23,228 bases of DNA from Candidatus Bathyarchaeota archaeon (GTDB taxonomy: Archaea; Thermoproteota; Bathyarchaeia; Bathyarchaeales; Bathyarchaeaceae), in contig JACUTO010000006.1 of assembly GCA_014859755.1 (NCBI GenBank), positions 1 through 23,228 of the forward strand, given 5' to 3'. A model generated the notes under the pieces. That model was not told where the DNA came from. It did not search any database and saw only the letters and a list, made by a program, of their open reading frames with translations. Below, in pieces: positions 13,260 through 21,799 of this stretch (positions are counted from its first letter, which is position 1; every line of letters begins with the position of its first letter). The position numbers were made by a program, and so were the translations under genes.

Positions 13260-15059
13260 ATGGTTCGAATTGCTGTTCTCGATGAGGATCGATGCAAACC
13301 CAAGCGTTGCGGTAGACCTTGCTATCGCTTTTGCCCCCCTGTAAGAAACAAGATAGAAGCCATCCGCTTTGAAAACGGTATACCACTGATTGTGGAAACC
13401 CTTTGCGTAGGATGCGGCATCTGCGTCAAAAAATGCCCCTTCAACGCCCTCTCCATCGTCAATTTGCCAGACGAACTGGAAGAGGAATGTAGCCATCGGT
13501 TTGGTCCAAATACCTTCAAGCTTTTCCGCCTCCCAACACCCTCTTCAGGCGTGGTCCTTGGACTCCTAGGTCAAAACGGCATCGGAAAAACCACCGCCCT
13601 AAAGGTCCTTTCCGGAGAAATCAAACTGAACCTAGGAAACTACAAGGAGCCACCTGACTGGCCTCAGCTCATTCAACATTTTCGAGGCTCAACCCTTCAA
13701 GAATATTTTCAGAAACTAAGTGATGACAAGCTGAAGGTTTTGCACAAACCGCAGTATGTGGACAAGATTCCCCGCGTAGTTTCAGGTAAGGTTGGGGACC
13801 TTCTTGAAAAAGTTGACGAACGGGACAAGCTGGGACCCCTCAGCGAGCAGCTTCAACTCAAAACCGTTTGGGACCGCACTCTAGAGGTTTTGAGCGGAGG
13901 AGAACTTCAGACAGTTGCCATCGCCGCCACGATTTGCCGAGAAGCAGATGTTTATCTTTTCGACGAACCTTCCAGCTACTTGGATGTGAAGCAACGTCTT
14001 CAAGTCGCTAGAGCCATTCGAAGCCTTAGGAAAGAAGGAAAAACTGTGATTGTGGCGGAGCATGACCTCGCAATTCTCGACTACTTATCCGATCAAATTT
14101 GTGTTTTTTACGGAACCCCCGGAGTTTACGGAATTGTTTCCCACGTTCATGGAGTGAGAGTCGGCATCAACATATACCTACAAGGCTTCATTCCCGACGA
14201 AAACGTTCGCTTCAGAAAGGACCCGATCCTCTTCCACGTGAAGCCTCCAGCCACCGGCTTGGCGGCCGGCGAAACACTGCTGAAGTGGAACGGAATGAAG
14301 AAGTCTTACGAAGAGTTTGCGTTATCAGCAGTGCCTGGAGAGGCAAAACAGGGCGAAATCATTGGAATATTGGGACCCAACGGAATTGGAAAAACCACCT
14401 TCGTAAAGCTCCTTGCTGGAATCGAGAAAGCAGACTCAGGAGAAGCTTCTACGCAATATGGGTTAACCGTAAGTTATAAACCCCAATACATTTCGGCGGA
14501 GTACAGAGGAACCGTTGAAGAACTATTAAGAGACGTAGCCAAAGAAGATTTTGAAACCAGCTGGTATCAAAGCCAAATTCTGCAACCCCTCAAAGTGCAG
14601 TCCATTCTTGACCGAGACGTAACCGAACTCAGCGGAGGAGAACTTCAAAAAGTTGCTATTGCCGCCTGCCTTTCCCGAAAAGCAGAGCTGTATCTTCTAG
14701 ACGAACCAAGCGCCTACCTAGATGTCGAGGAGAGACTCTCTATGGCTCGAACCATCCGGCGAGTAGTTGAGAACCGAAACGTAACAGCCTTCGTAGTAGA
14801 ACACGACGTAGTGACGCAGGATTTCATCGCCGACCGCCTCATGATCTTCACTGGAGAGCCTGGAATCTACGGCGTTGCCAACCCGCCCACAAACCTTCGA
14901 AAGGGAATGAACAACTTCCTTAAGGACATGAAAATCACCTTCAGAAGGGACCTAGTAACCAAAAGACCGAGAGTAAACAAGGAAGGGTCCAAGCTGGATA
15001 GGCACCAGAAAAAAATCGGAGAACACTATTACGTGCCTATTTCGCCGAAAGAAAAATAG
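13260..15059 (+). CDS. rli: ABCE1/Rli1 ribosome recycling ATPase
   Basis: A 599-residue ABCE1 protein, present throughout archaea and eukaryotes, that splits ribosomes after termination. All parts are visible. The first Fe-S motif is C12, C17, C21, C25 and the second is C49, C52, C55, C59. The first nucleotide-binding domain has Walker A GQNGIGKTT (104-112), LSGGELQ (211-217), VYLFDEP (231-237) and H268. The second has GPNGIGKTT (372-380), LSGGELQ (457-463), LYLLDEP (477-483) and H515. I start at the ATG at 13260 (MVRIAVLDED), the usual family start, with AGG just upstream; a GTG at 13245 would add five residues not typical of the family. It is a reliable marker of a non-bacterial genome. Confidence 0.97.
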   Translation: MVRIAVLDEDRCKPKRCGRPCYRFCPPVRNKIEAIRFENGIPLIVETLCVGCGICVKKCPFNALSIVNLPDELEEECSHRFGPNTFKLFRLPTPSSGVVLGLLGQNGIGKTTALKVLSGEIKLNLGNYKEPPDWPQLIQHFRGSTLQEYFQKLSDDKLKVLHKPQYVDKIPRVVSGKVGDLLEKVDERDKLGPLSEQLQLKTVWDRTLEVLSGGELQTVAIAATICREADVYLFDEPSSYLDVKQRLQVARAIRSLRKEGKTVIVAEHDLAILDYLSDQICVFYGTPGVYGIVSHVHGVRVGINIYLQGFIPDENVRFRKDPILFHVKPPATGLAAGETLLKWNGMKKSYEEFALSAVPGEAKQGEIIGILGPNGIGKTTFVKLLAGIEKADSGEASTQYGLTVSYKPQYISAEYRGTVEELLRDVAKEDFETSWYQSQILQPLKVQSILDRDVTELSGGELQKVAIAACLSRKAELYLLDEPSAYLDVEERLSMARTIRRVVENRNVTAFVVEHDVVTQDFIADRLMIFTGEPGIYGVANPPTNLRKGMNNFLKDMKITFRRDLVTKRPRVNKEGSKLDRHQKKIGEHYYVPISPKEK

Positions 15060-15167
15060 TTTGCTGATATCCCACTGCACAGTCATTCTTTCGATCATGT
15101 GCTCCGCCGTAAACTTTGCCTTTGCCAAATAAGGCGACTTGAACTCTGCCGCAATATAGGTCGAAGA

Positions 15168-15178
15168 AAATATAATAA
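15168..15178 (+). promoter_or_regulatory. Putative TATA box of the aminotransferase gene
   Basis: AAATATAATAA lies about 50-58 nt upstream of the TTG start, leaving room for a leader of about 25 nt that holds the GAGGTAG ribosome binding site. The remainder of the 15060-15226 spacer shows no gene. Confidence 0.35.
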
Positions 15179-15226
15179 GTCATTAATAGTTCGGCATCTC
15201 CTATCTACAGACTGAGGTAGTAAAAC

Positions 15227-16327
15227 TTGAAGTTTAGACCCTTCTCTTTGGAGGACTGGTTCGCAGAGTACGAGCTTCAATGTAGAATTAACATTTCTGA
15301 AAGCGGAATCTTACCGATCGACTTCAGCTGGTTTGACACAGACCTCAGCGATTTGAAACTCTATTACGGTCATATGCTTGGGGACCTGGAGCTACGCGAG
15401 CTTATCGCAAGAGATTATCCAGATTTGTCTCCAGATCGAATTTTGGTTACCACCGGTTGTATAGAAGCCAATTTTGTGGCATTTGCATCTCTAGTCCAAC
15501 CAGGGGACCATGTCATCGTTGAACACCCCAACTATCAGCAATTGTACGAGGTGCCTAGGGCTTTAGGGGGCAGAGTGGAGTTGCTTAGACTCAGATACGA
15601 GGATAACTACAAACTGAACGTTGATGAGCTTAATGAGATGGTTACACCCAAGACGAAACTCATAGTTATCAGCCACCCAAATAATCCTACAGGGTCGGTT
15701 ATAACGCTGGAAACGCTGAAAAGCATCATTGAAATCGTTGAAGACAATAACATCTACCTACTCTCCGACGAAATCTACCGCGAACTTTCGTTCACCCACA
15801 AGCCATTGCCCCCCGCTGCAACCCTCAGCGACCACGCCATCAGCAACTCGAGTATGTCAAAACTCCACGGCCTTCCAGGCCTCAGAATAGGATGGATGGT
15901 CGCAGACAAAGCGATCGTCGACATTGCCAAAGAAATAAGAAGTTACACGACGATCTGCGATTCAACATTAAGTGAACACCTTTCAAAACTCGCTTTGAAG
16001 AGGAAGGAAGAACTCATGACACGAGCAGAAAGAATTGCAAAAACCAACCTTGAAGTGATGAGGAGATGGGTAGAAAATCGTGATGACGTCGATTGGGTTC
16101 CACCGGAAGGAAGTCTAGTTACGTTTCCAAGATTCTACAGAAACGTCACTTCAACCGAGTTATGCAAGTTGTTGGCAGAGAACTACAGGGTATTCGTAGC
16201 GCCAGGGAAATGCTTTGACATTGAAAGCCACTTCAGAATTGGGTTCGGATGGAGCACAGACGAACTGCGTGAAGGCCTTGAGTTTGTAGGCAGAGCCTTA
16301 GACCGTTTCGAACCCATCCGCAAGTAA
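15227..16327 (+). CDS. PLP-dependent aminotransferase, class I/II
   Basis: A 366-residue fold-type I aminotransferase. Key elements are YGHMLGDLELRE near 47-58, HPNNPTG (150-156), SDEIYREL (D181 pairs with the PLP nitrogen), the Schiff-base lysine K212 in SSMSKLHGLPGLRIGW, and a C-terminal RIGFG whose arginine should bind the substrate carboxylate. The protein is slightly short for the class because the N-terminus begins close to the fold. The start is TTG with GAGGTAG 7-8 nt upstream; no ATG is close. It stands between rli and the triosephosphate isomerase gene with its own promoter, so the neighbours give no hint of its substrate. An amino-acid transaminase is the safe call. Confidence 0.88.
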   Translation: MKFRPFSLEDWFAEYELQCRINISESGILPIDFSWFDTDLSDLKLYYGHMLGDLELRELIARDYPDLSPDRILVTTGCIEANFVAFASLVQPGDHVIVEHPNYQQLYEVPRALGGRVELLRLRYEDNYKLNVDELNEMVTPKTKLIVISHPNNPTGSVITLETLKSIIEIVEDNNIYLLSDEIYRELSFTHKPLPPAATLSDHAISNSSMSKLHGLPGLRIGWMVADKAIVDIAKEIRSYTTICDSTLSEHLSKLALKRKEELMTRAERIAKTNLEVMRRWVENRDDVDWVPPEGSLVTFPRFYRNVTSTELCKLLAENYRVFVAPGKCFDIESHFRIGFGWSTDELREGLEFVGRALDRFEPIRK

Positions 16328-16383
16328 GTTTTTATTCTACAGCGTGAAACCTCGGGAGCGCGTTTCAAGCCCAGAACAAACGC

Positions 16384-16417
16384 TTTTAATTCTTAAGACA
16401 TACGCTATAAGCGGAGG
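16384..16417 (+). promoter_or_regulatory. Putative promoter and ribosome binding site of the tpi-led operon
   Basis: TTTTAATT (16384-16391) lies about 30 nt before the ATG, and GGAGG (16413-16417) follows in a very short leader. The spacer from GGAGG to the ATG at 16421 is only 3 nt, so initiation at the TTG at 16424 is also conceivable. Confidence 0.4.
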
Positions 16418-16420
16418 ATC

Positions 16421-17110
16421 ATGTTGTCCAAAATTCGTACTCCCCTCATCCTCGTGAACTTCAAAACCTATTCTGAAGCCACCGGTAGAAAAGCTGTAGA
16501 ACTCGCCAAAACTGCGGAAAAAATAAGCCTAGAAACCGAGGCTTGCATCGCCCTAGCTCCCCAGTTTGTAGACATAGCGTCCATCGCCAGCACCGTGTCG
16601 GTTCCAGTGTTTGCACAACACATTGACCCAATAACGCCCGGTAGCTTCACAGGCCACATTCTTCCCGAGTCAATAAGGGAGACGGGAGCCGTTGGAACAT
16701 TGATCAACCACTCGGAAAGACGATTAAAACTAGCCGACATCGACGCCACCATCACAAGGGCACGCGAATCAGACTTACTTTCAGTGGTGTGCGCTAACAA
16801 TGCCACTGTGAGCGCTGCAGCAGCCGCTCTTAAGCCAAATATGATCGCCGTGGAGCCTCCTGAATTGATTGGAACAGGAATTCCTGTTTCTAAGGCTAAG
16901 CCCGAAGTGGTTTCGGGCACAGTTGATCTAGTTAAGCGCATGAACCCTGATGTGGTGATTCTTTGCGGGGCTGGAATAACAAGGGGCGAGGATGTGGCTG
17001 CAGCGTTGAGGCTTGGCACTGAAGGAGTTTTGGTGGCTAGCGGTGTTGTGAAAGCGAAAGACCCATATAAGGTGCTGCTAGAATTTGCAGAATCAATAAC
17101 AAAACCTTAA
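16421..17110 (+). CDS. tpiA: Triosephosphate isomerase, archaeal short type
   Basis: A 229-residue TIM, the compact archaeal length (bacterial enzymes are about 250). It interconverts dihydroxyacetone phosphate and glyceraldehyde 3-phosphate. Catalytic residues are N13 and K15 in VNFKTY, H97 in INHSERR, and E145 in VEPPELIGTG. The phosphate-binding glycines GAGI (183-186) and the ASGVVKAKDP end are present. It leads a co-directional series with the DUF89 phosphatase (11 bases), the debranching enzyme (7 bases) and then the GH57 gene, which places it with glucan breakdown and glycolysis. Confidence 0.95.
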   Translation: MLSKIRTPLILVNFKTYSEATGRKAVELAKTAEKISLETEACIALAPQFVDIASIASTVSVPVFAQHIDPITPGSFTGHILPESIRETGAVGTLINHSERRLKLADIDATITRARESDLLSVVCANNATVSAAAAALKPNMIAVEPPELIGTGIPVSKAKPEVVSGTVDLVKRMNPDVVILCGAGITRGEDVAAALRLGTEGVLVASGVVKAKDPYKVLLEFAESITKP

Positions 17111-17121
17111 GGGATAGGCAA

Positions 17122-18003
17122 TTGAAAGTTGAAGTTAGATGCATCTCCTGCATTCTTCATCGAGGCTATATGGAAATCCAAAAAGCAACAAACGATTGCT
17201 CCCTCCAATTCAAAGCTATGTCCGCCCTCCTACGTTTCTTAGCCGAAGAATTCAAACCAACAGCGAATCCCGCGTACTTGGGCACAAAAAGGGATAGGAT
17301 CATACGGAAGATAACTGGCAACCCTGATCCCTACGCGAAAAGTAAGCAGATCAGCAATCAAAAGGCTTTGGAAATCCTTCCGCTGGCGAAAAATATAGTC
17401 TCAAACGAATCCTCGACGGAGTTGAAATTTAGAAAAGCTTGTCTTTGCTCCGTCGTCGGCAACATCATGGAATTCGACATTCCAGACAACCCCTTCAAAC
17501 TTACGGACCTCAAGACACTCATTCAGGAAGCTGAAAAGGATCTAGCCATCGACGAAATCCCCCAAATCTTCAACGAAGCCAGAAAGGCGAAACACGTTCT
17601 TTACTTAACCGACAACGCTGGAGAAATAGCCTTCGACACGCTGCTTGTTCAAGAACTGAAAAAACTGGGACCACATATCATAGTGGCGGTCAAGAACGGT
17701 CCCATACTTAACGACGCCACCATGGAAGACGCCAAATACGTCGGGATGCATGAAGTAGCAGATGAAATAATTACTACAGGCACGGACGCCGTTGGTTTGA
17801 TTCCCAACGAATGCTCCGACGAGTTTCTAAAAGTTTATAACTCAGCCGACTTTGTGGTGGCAAAAGGCATGGGATACGCCGAGACCCTCACAGAACTCCA
17901 GCTACCAGCTCCACACGCTCTACTGTTGCGGACAAAATGCGGGACAGTCGCCAACTTCTTTAACGTAAATATGGGAAAAAACGTCGCCAAGCTAATGTTT
18001 TAA
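17122..18003 (+). CDS. DUF89 damage-control phosphatase family protein
   Basis: A 293-residue member of the DUF89 (ARMT1-like) family of metal-dependent phosphatases. The CISC pair (C7, C10) at the N-terminus marks the archaeal subgroup. The metal and phosphate site is seen in TDNAGEIAFD (D164, N165, E168), KNGPILNDAT (K191, N192, D198) and VVAKGMGY near 245-252. Characterised relatives remove phosphate from sugar phosphates and other side products, a housecleaning role. Its place between triosephosphate isomerase and the glycogen debranching enzyme suggests it deals with damaged or dead-end sugar phosphates from this pathway; that is inference. The start is TTG with AAGGGATAGG upstream. Confidence 0.85.
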   Translation: MKVEVRCISCILHRGYMEIQKATNDCSLQFKAMSALLRFLAEEFKPTANPAYLGTKRDRIIRKITGNPDPYAKSKQISNQKALEILPLAKNIVSNESSTELKFRKACLCSVVGNIMEFDIPDNPFKLTDLKTLIQEAEKDLAIDEIPQIFNEARKAKHVLYLTDNAGEIAFDTLLVQELKKLGPHIIVAVKNGPILNDATMEDAKYVGMHEVADEIITTGTDAVGLIPNECSDEFLKVYNSADFVVAKGMGYAETLTELQLPAPHALLLRTKCGTVANFFNVNMGKNVAKLMF

Positions 18004-18010
18004 ACGTTGG

Positions 18011-20122
18011 ATGCCAATGAAGATGGATTTGCCTAGAATACACCTTGGACAAAATGTCCTTTCAGACTCCGATGAAGCCGTTCGAAGGGAATGGCTCGTA
18101 ACCAACGGCATAGGCGGATACGCTTCGTCAACTGTCTCGGGAATCAACACTCGAAAATATCATGGTCTCCTGGTTGCCGCCTTTAACCCGCCAGTAGATC
18201 GATGGGTTCTGTTCACCAAGCTTGATGATGAGATACGGATTGAAAATGAAACCTACATGCTCGGATCAAACGAGTTTAAGCAGGGCATAAACCCTGAAGG
18301 TTACCGTTTTCTCCACGACTTTTCACTTGACCCATTTCCAACATACAGATACGTTGTGCACGGAGTTCGTCTTCAGAAAACGATTTTCATGCCCCACGGA
18401 AAAAACGCAACCATAGTAACCTACGAAGTCTTTAACCCCCATGAAGAAAAGACATCCATCCGCATCTCACCACTCGTCAACTCTAGACACTTTCATAATG
18501 TAACAGATAAAGACAACTTGGCTTGGAATTTTATTCAGAAACCATTCGAACAGGGGATAATCATCCAGCCATCCGTTCCGCTTTCAACCCTAATCATCTC
18601 TTCAAGCAATGGAGGATTTTTTGTAGAGGAAGGCAGATGGGTTGAGGAAATATACTTCAGAGTAGATGCCTCCCGAGGAGAAAGCTGTATCGACGATTGT
18701 TTTCGACCCGGATGGTTTGAATTTCCTGTTGCCCCCCAAGAGAGAAAGAAATTTTACGTCCTTGCAGCAGCGGGCAAAAACGAGAAAGAAGCCAAAAACC
18801 TTTTTTCATCCATTCACAAAGGACCGGAAGCTATAGACGCTTCATACGGTCAAGAGATAGAGCGCCGAAAAGGTTTGTTGACAAAGTTTCAAGAACGCTA
18901 CGTTGACCTCGAAATCAAGGACTGGTTAAAGTGGCTCATCCTAGCAACAGATTCTTTTCTTGTGAACAGAGAGTCAACTAAGAAGAAAACAGTGATCGCT
19001 GGCTACCACTGGTTTGAAGACTGGGGAAGGGACTCACTGATTTCGCTGCCCGGGCTGGCGCTTGTCACGGGAAGATTTGAGGACGCAAGAGAGATCTTGT
19101 TGACGTTCAAGCGTTATTGTCATAATGGCATTATTCCAAATCGATTTCCAGACAGAGCTGGAGACACGCCTATTTACAACACTGTAGACGCCACCCTATG
19201 GTTCTTTAACGCGATTCTTCAATACCTCAAATATACCGGCGACTTCGACTTTGTCCAAAAAGAATTATGGGATACGCTGAAGTCCATAATCGAAAACCAC
19301 ATTCGAGGAACTGTATACAGCATACACATGGAAGACGACGGTTTAATCGCCCATGGTCCACAAATAACCTGGATGGACGCTACTGCAAATAACCAGTTTG
19401 TCACACCGAGAGATGGGAAAGCTGTTGAAATTCAAGCCTTGTGGTATAACGCCTTAAAAACTATGGAACTCCTAGCAAAACGCTTCGACCAAAAAGAGGA
19501 ACAAGAAAAATATTCCAGCATGGCTGAAAAGGCTGCTAAGAGCTTTACAGAAAAGTTTTGGAACCCTGAGAAGGGTTTTCTCTTTGACGTAGTGCATAAG
19601 GAACAAACTGATTCAACGTTAAGGCCAAACCAAGTGATAGCAGCTGCGTTGGACTTTTCTATGCTTAACAGAGGGAGAAGGGAAGAAATCGTTGAAATAG
19701 TCTGGAAAAAATTGTGGGGAACCTACGGACTGAAAACCCTACCTGACGATGATCCACGCTATATTGGAGAATACTTCGGCGACTGGAATCGTCGTGGCAA
19801 CGCATATCACAATGGAACCGTTTGGGCTTGGCTCATAGGACCCTTCACAACGGCCTTCTTGAAAGCCAAGAATCATGAGGAACATTGGCGAAACTTCGCT
19901 TTCAAAAACTTTTTGCAACCCATCTTCCAAGAAGAAATATTCAAAGCCGGCCTTGGAACAATAAGCGAAATATTCGATGGAAACCAGCCTCACTCACCCA
20001 GAGGCTGTATCGCTCAGGCTTGGAGCGTGGCAGAACCGTTGAGGGTTTTCGTTGAAGATGTTGCGTTGAAGAGGCCTCCATACGAGCGAGAAGTTTTGGA
20101 AACTTTAGTTAGTAGTAGATAA
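18011..20122 (+). CDS. Glycogen debranching enzyme (GH133 amylo-alpha-1,6-glucosidase type)
   Basis: A 703-residue protein with the two-domain archaeal/bacterial GDE layout. The N-terminal beta domain has REWLVTNGIGGYASST and RKYHGLL (about 26-54). The C-terminal alpha/alpha toroid has HWFEDWGRDSLISLPGL (about 332-348), GIIPNRFPD, NTVDATLWF, TWMDA (about 453-457), RPNQVIAAAL and YHNGTVWAWLIGPF (about 599-612). It should hydrolyse alpha-1,6-linked glucose at glycogen branch points. Three in-frame ATGs lie within 12 bases at the start and no clear ribosome binding site separates them; I took the first. With the GH57 enzyme that follows it would open up and trim an intracellular storage glucan; no signal peptide is seen. 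Confidence 0.92.
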   Translation: MPMKMDLPRIHLGQNVLSDSDEAVRREWLVTNGIGGYASSTVSGINTRKYHGLLVAAFNPPVDRWVLFTKLDDEIRIENETYMLGSNEFKQGINPEGYRFLHDFSLDPFPTYRYVVHGVRLQKTIFMPHGKNATIVTYEVFNPHEEKTSIRISPLVNSRHFHNVTDKDNLAWNFIQKPFEQGIIIQPSVPLSTLIISSSNGGFFVEEGRWVEEIYFRVDASRGESCIDDCFRPGWFEFPVAPQERKKFYVLAAAGKNEKEAKNLFSSIHKGPEAIDASYGQEIERRKGLLTKFQERYVDLEIKDWLKWLILATDSFLVNRESTKKKTVIAGYHWFEDWGRDSLISLPGLALVTGRFEDAREILLTFKRYCHNGIIPNRFPDRAGDTPIYNTVDATLWFFNAILQYLKYTGDFDFVQKELWDTLKSIIENHIRGTVYSIHMEDDGLIAHGPQITWMDATANNQFVTPRDGKAVEIQALWYNALKTMELLAKRFDQKEEQEKYSSMAEKAAKSFTEKFWNPEKGFLFDVVHKEQTDSTLRPNQVIAAALDFSMLNRGRREEIVEIVWKKLWGTYGLKTLPDDDPRYIGEYFGDWNRRGNAYHNGTVWAWLIGPFTTAFLKAKNHEEHWRNFAFKNFLQPIFQEEIFKAGLGTISEIFDGNQPHSPRGCIAQAWSVAEPLRVFVEDVALKRPPYEREVLETLVSSR

Positions 20123-20126
20123 GAAA

Positions 20127-20134
20127 TTATAAAA
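20127..20134 (+). promoter_or_regulatory. Possible internal promoter before the GH57 gene
   Basis: TTATAAAA directly after the debranching enzyme stop codon is a good TATA-like word, with room for transcription to begin near 20155-20160. The 77-base spacer is the only sizeable break in the glucan series, so the GH57 gene may have its own start as well as readthrough. Confidence 0.35.
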
Positions 20135-20199
20135 GGAGAAGATACAACTTGCTTTGCGAAATCATGATTCAATTCAGCCTTGCATTGTAGTGGTCAACC

Positions 20200-21798
20200 A
20201 TGACAGACGTTTGCCTCATGTTTGAGGTTCATCAACCGTTTAGGTTAAACCGCAATTTTCACTCAGACTTGCTGGCTCTAGGAACAGTGACAAAAAAGGA
20301 CCTTTTCGACCTCTACTTTGACCATAAATTGAATCGTTACGTTTTTGAAAGAGCTGCCAAAAAATGTTACTTTCCTGCAAATAGCATCATTTTGGAACAA
20401 ATTGACAAATGTAAGAGGGAGCGAAAACAGTTCAAGGTGGCCTACGGCATGTCCGGAGTTTTCATTGAGCAATGTGAGCGTTGGAGTCCGGACCTTCTTG
20501 AATCCTTCAAACAACTCGCCGAATCCGGTTGCGTCGAATTTTTGGATGAACCATACTTTCATTCGTTGGCCAGCCTCCACGGAACAGACCGATCAGAGTT
20601 CGTAGAACAAATTGAGATGCACCGTCAACTCATGAAAGATTTATTCAATTACGAACCACGAGTTGTTGAAAACACAGAGTGCTTGTACAACAACGTCATC
20701 GCAAAGACCATGGAGGGGATGGGTTACGAGGCTACGGTCACGGAGGGCGTTGAGAGAAATCTTCGGTGGAGAAGCCCCAACTACGTGTATAAGGCTAAAG
20801 ATTCGAATCTTCGCGTTCTACTTCGCAACTACCGCCTCTCCGACGACATAGGATTTCGTTTCTCCTCAACTTGGTGGGAAGAGTGGCCGTTAAACGCGAG
20901 CAAGTATGCCAGCTGGTTGGCAGCAGTCTCAGGGCAGGTAATTGTCCTCTTCGTTGATTACGAAACCTTTGGTGAGCATCACTGGCCAGAAAGCGGAATC
21001 CACGAATTCTTAAGATGGTTGCCGGGCGAAGTGAACAAATGGGACCATTTATGGTGGTGTACTCCCTCCGAAGTTGTCCGTCGACATGCTCCGGTCGGCG
21101 AAATCGATGTTCACGAATACAACACCGTTTCTTGGGCTGACCTTGAACGGGACCCCACAGCTTGGATTGGCAACCCTATGCAAACAATCTGCTATGAATC
21201 TCTGAAAGAGTTAGAACAGTTGGTGAAGGGAACGGGTGATGAGGACCTGATCAGATTGTGGCGATACCTCCAGATGAGTGATCATCTCTATTACATGAGC
21301 ATAAAAGGAGGCGGTCCAGGAGATGTGCACTGCTACTTCAACCCCATGGGTAGCCCCGTCGAAGCCTTCGCAGTTTATTCAAGAATCCTCTCAGACCTTG
21401 AGGCCAGAATCCTCGTAGAACTAGAAAAACCCGAACTTGCGGCAAAGAGGATGCTACGACGACTTCCAGTTGGAAAAGGTTTCACTTTCTTTTACGAGTT
21501 TGCGCGACCCTCCGGCTTAACAGTTCACAGCCTAGATGAATTTTATTCAACCCTCAAGACCATTGACATAAGCTCTATTCGATTTCACATGGAGCGGGGA
21601 GACTTTGAGCGTTGGCTCAGCCAAGTCGTCGGCGACGATAAGCTAGCTGATAAATTAATAAGCATATCAAGCAAAAAATTGAGAGGCGAAGCCCTACGTA
21701 AAAAAATTCTTGCCACCATGGAAAGAAGGATAAAAGAACTGAAAAGAATTACTAATAAAGCTTCGACTAGAACTAAACGCCGCGGAGGCCCTAAGTGA
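20200..21798 (+). CDS. Glycoside hydrolase family 57 (alpha-amylase/glucanotransferase-like)
   Basis: A 532-residue GH57 enzyme. The five conserved regions are present: HQP (11-13), GMSGVF (83-88), the nucleophile E160 in ENTECLYNN, the acid/base D253 in VDYETFGEHHW, and DHLYYM near residue 360. Family members cleave or transfer alpha-1,4-glucan chains. No signal peptide is seen, so it should act in the cytoplasm on storage glucan or maltodextrin. Whether it is an amylase or a 4-alpha-glucanotransferase cannot be settled by eye. The C-terminal tail (about 500-532) is strongly basic. The next gene starts one base after the stop. Confidence 0.92.
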   Translation: MTDVCLMFEVHQPFRLNRNFHSDLLALGTVTKKDLFDLYFDHKLNRYVFERAAKKCYFPANSIILEQIDKCKRERKQFKVAYGMSGVFIEQCERWSPDLLESFKQLAESGCVEFLDEPYFHSLASLHGTDRSEFVEQIEMHRQLMKDLFNYEPRVVENTECLYNNVIAKTMEGMGYEATVTEGVERNLRWRSPNYVYKAKDSNLRVLLRNYRLSDDIGFRFSSTWWEEWPLNASKYASWLAAVSGQVIVLFVDYETFGEHHWPESGIHEFLRWLPGEVNKWDHLWWCTPSEVVRRHAPVGEIDVHEYNTVSWADLERDPTAWIGNPMQTICYESLKELEQLVKGTGDEDLIRLWRYLQMSDHLYYMSIKGGGPGDVHCYFNPMGSPVEAFAVYSRILSDLEARILVELEKPELAAKRMLRRLPVGKGFTFFYEFARPSGLTVHSLDEFYSTLKTIDISSIRFHMERGDFERWLSQVVGDDKLADKLISISSKKLRGEALRKKILATMERRIKELKRITNKASTRTKRRGGPK

Positions 21799-21799
21799 T

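Noticed and set aside
16468..17019. 183-codon minus-strand ORF opposite triosephosphate isomerase
   Set aside because: The plus strand carries all TIM catalytic motifs; the opposite frame is an antisense artefact of codon usage.
20149..20190. 14-codon leader-like frame (TTG start, GGAG upstream) before the GH57 gene
   Set aside because: Its ribosome binding site would lie upstream of the transcription start set by the TATA box at 20127, and nothing in its sequence suggests an attenuator.
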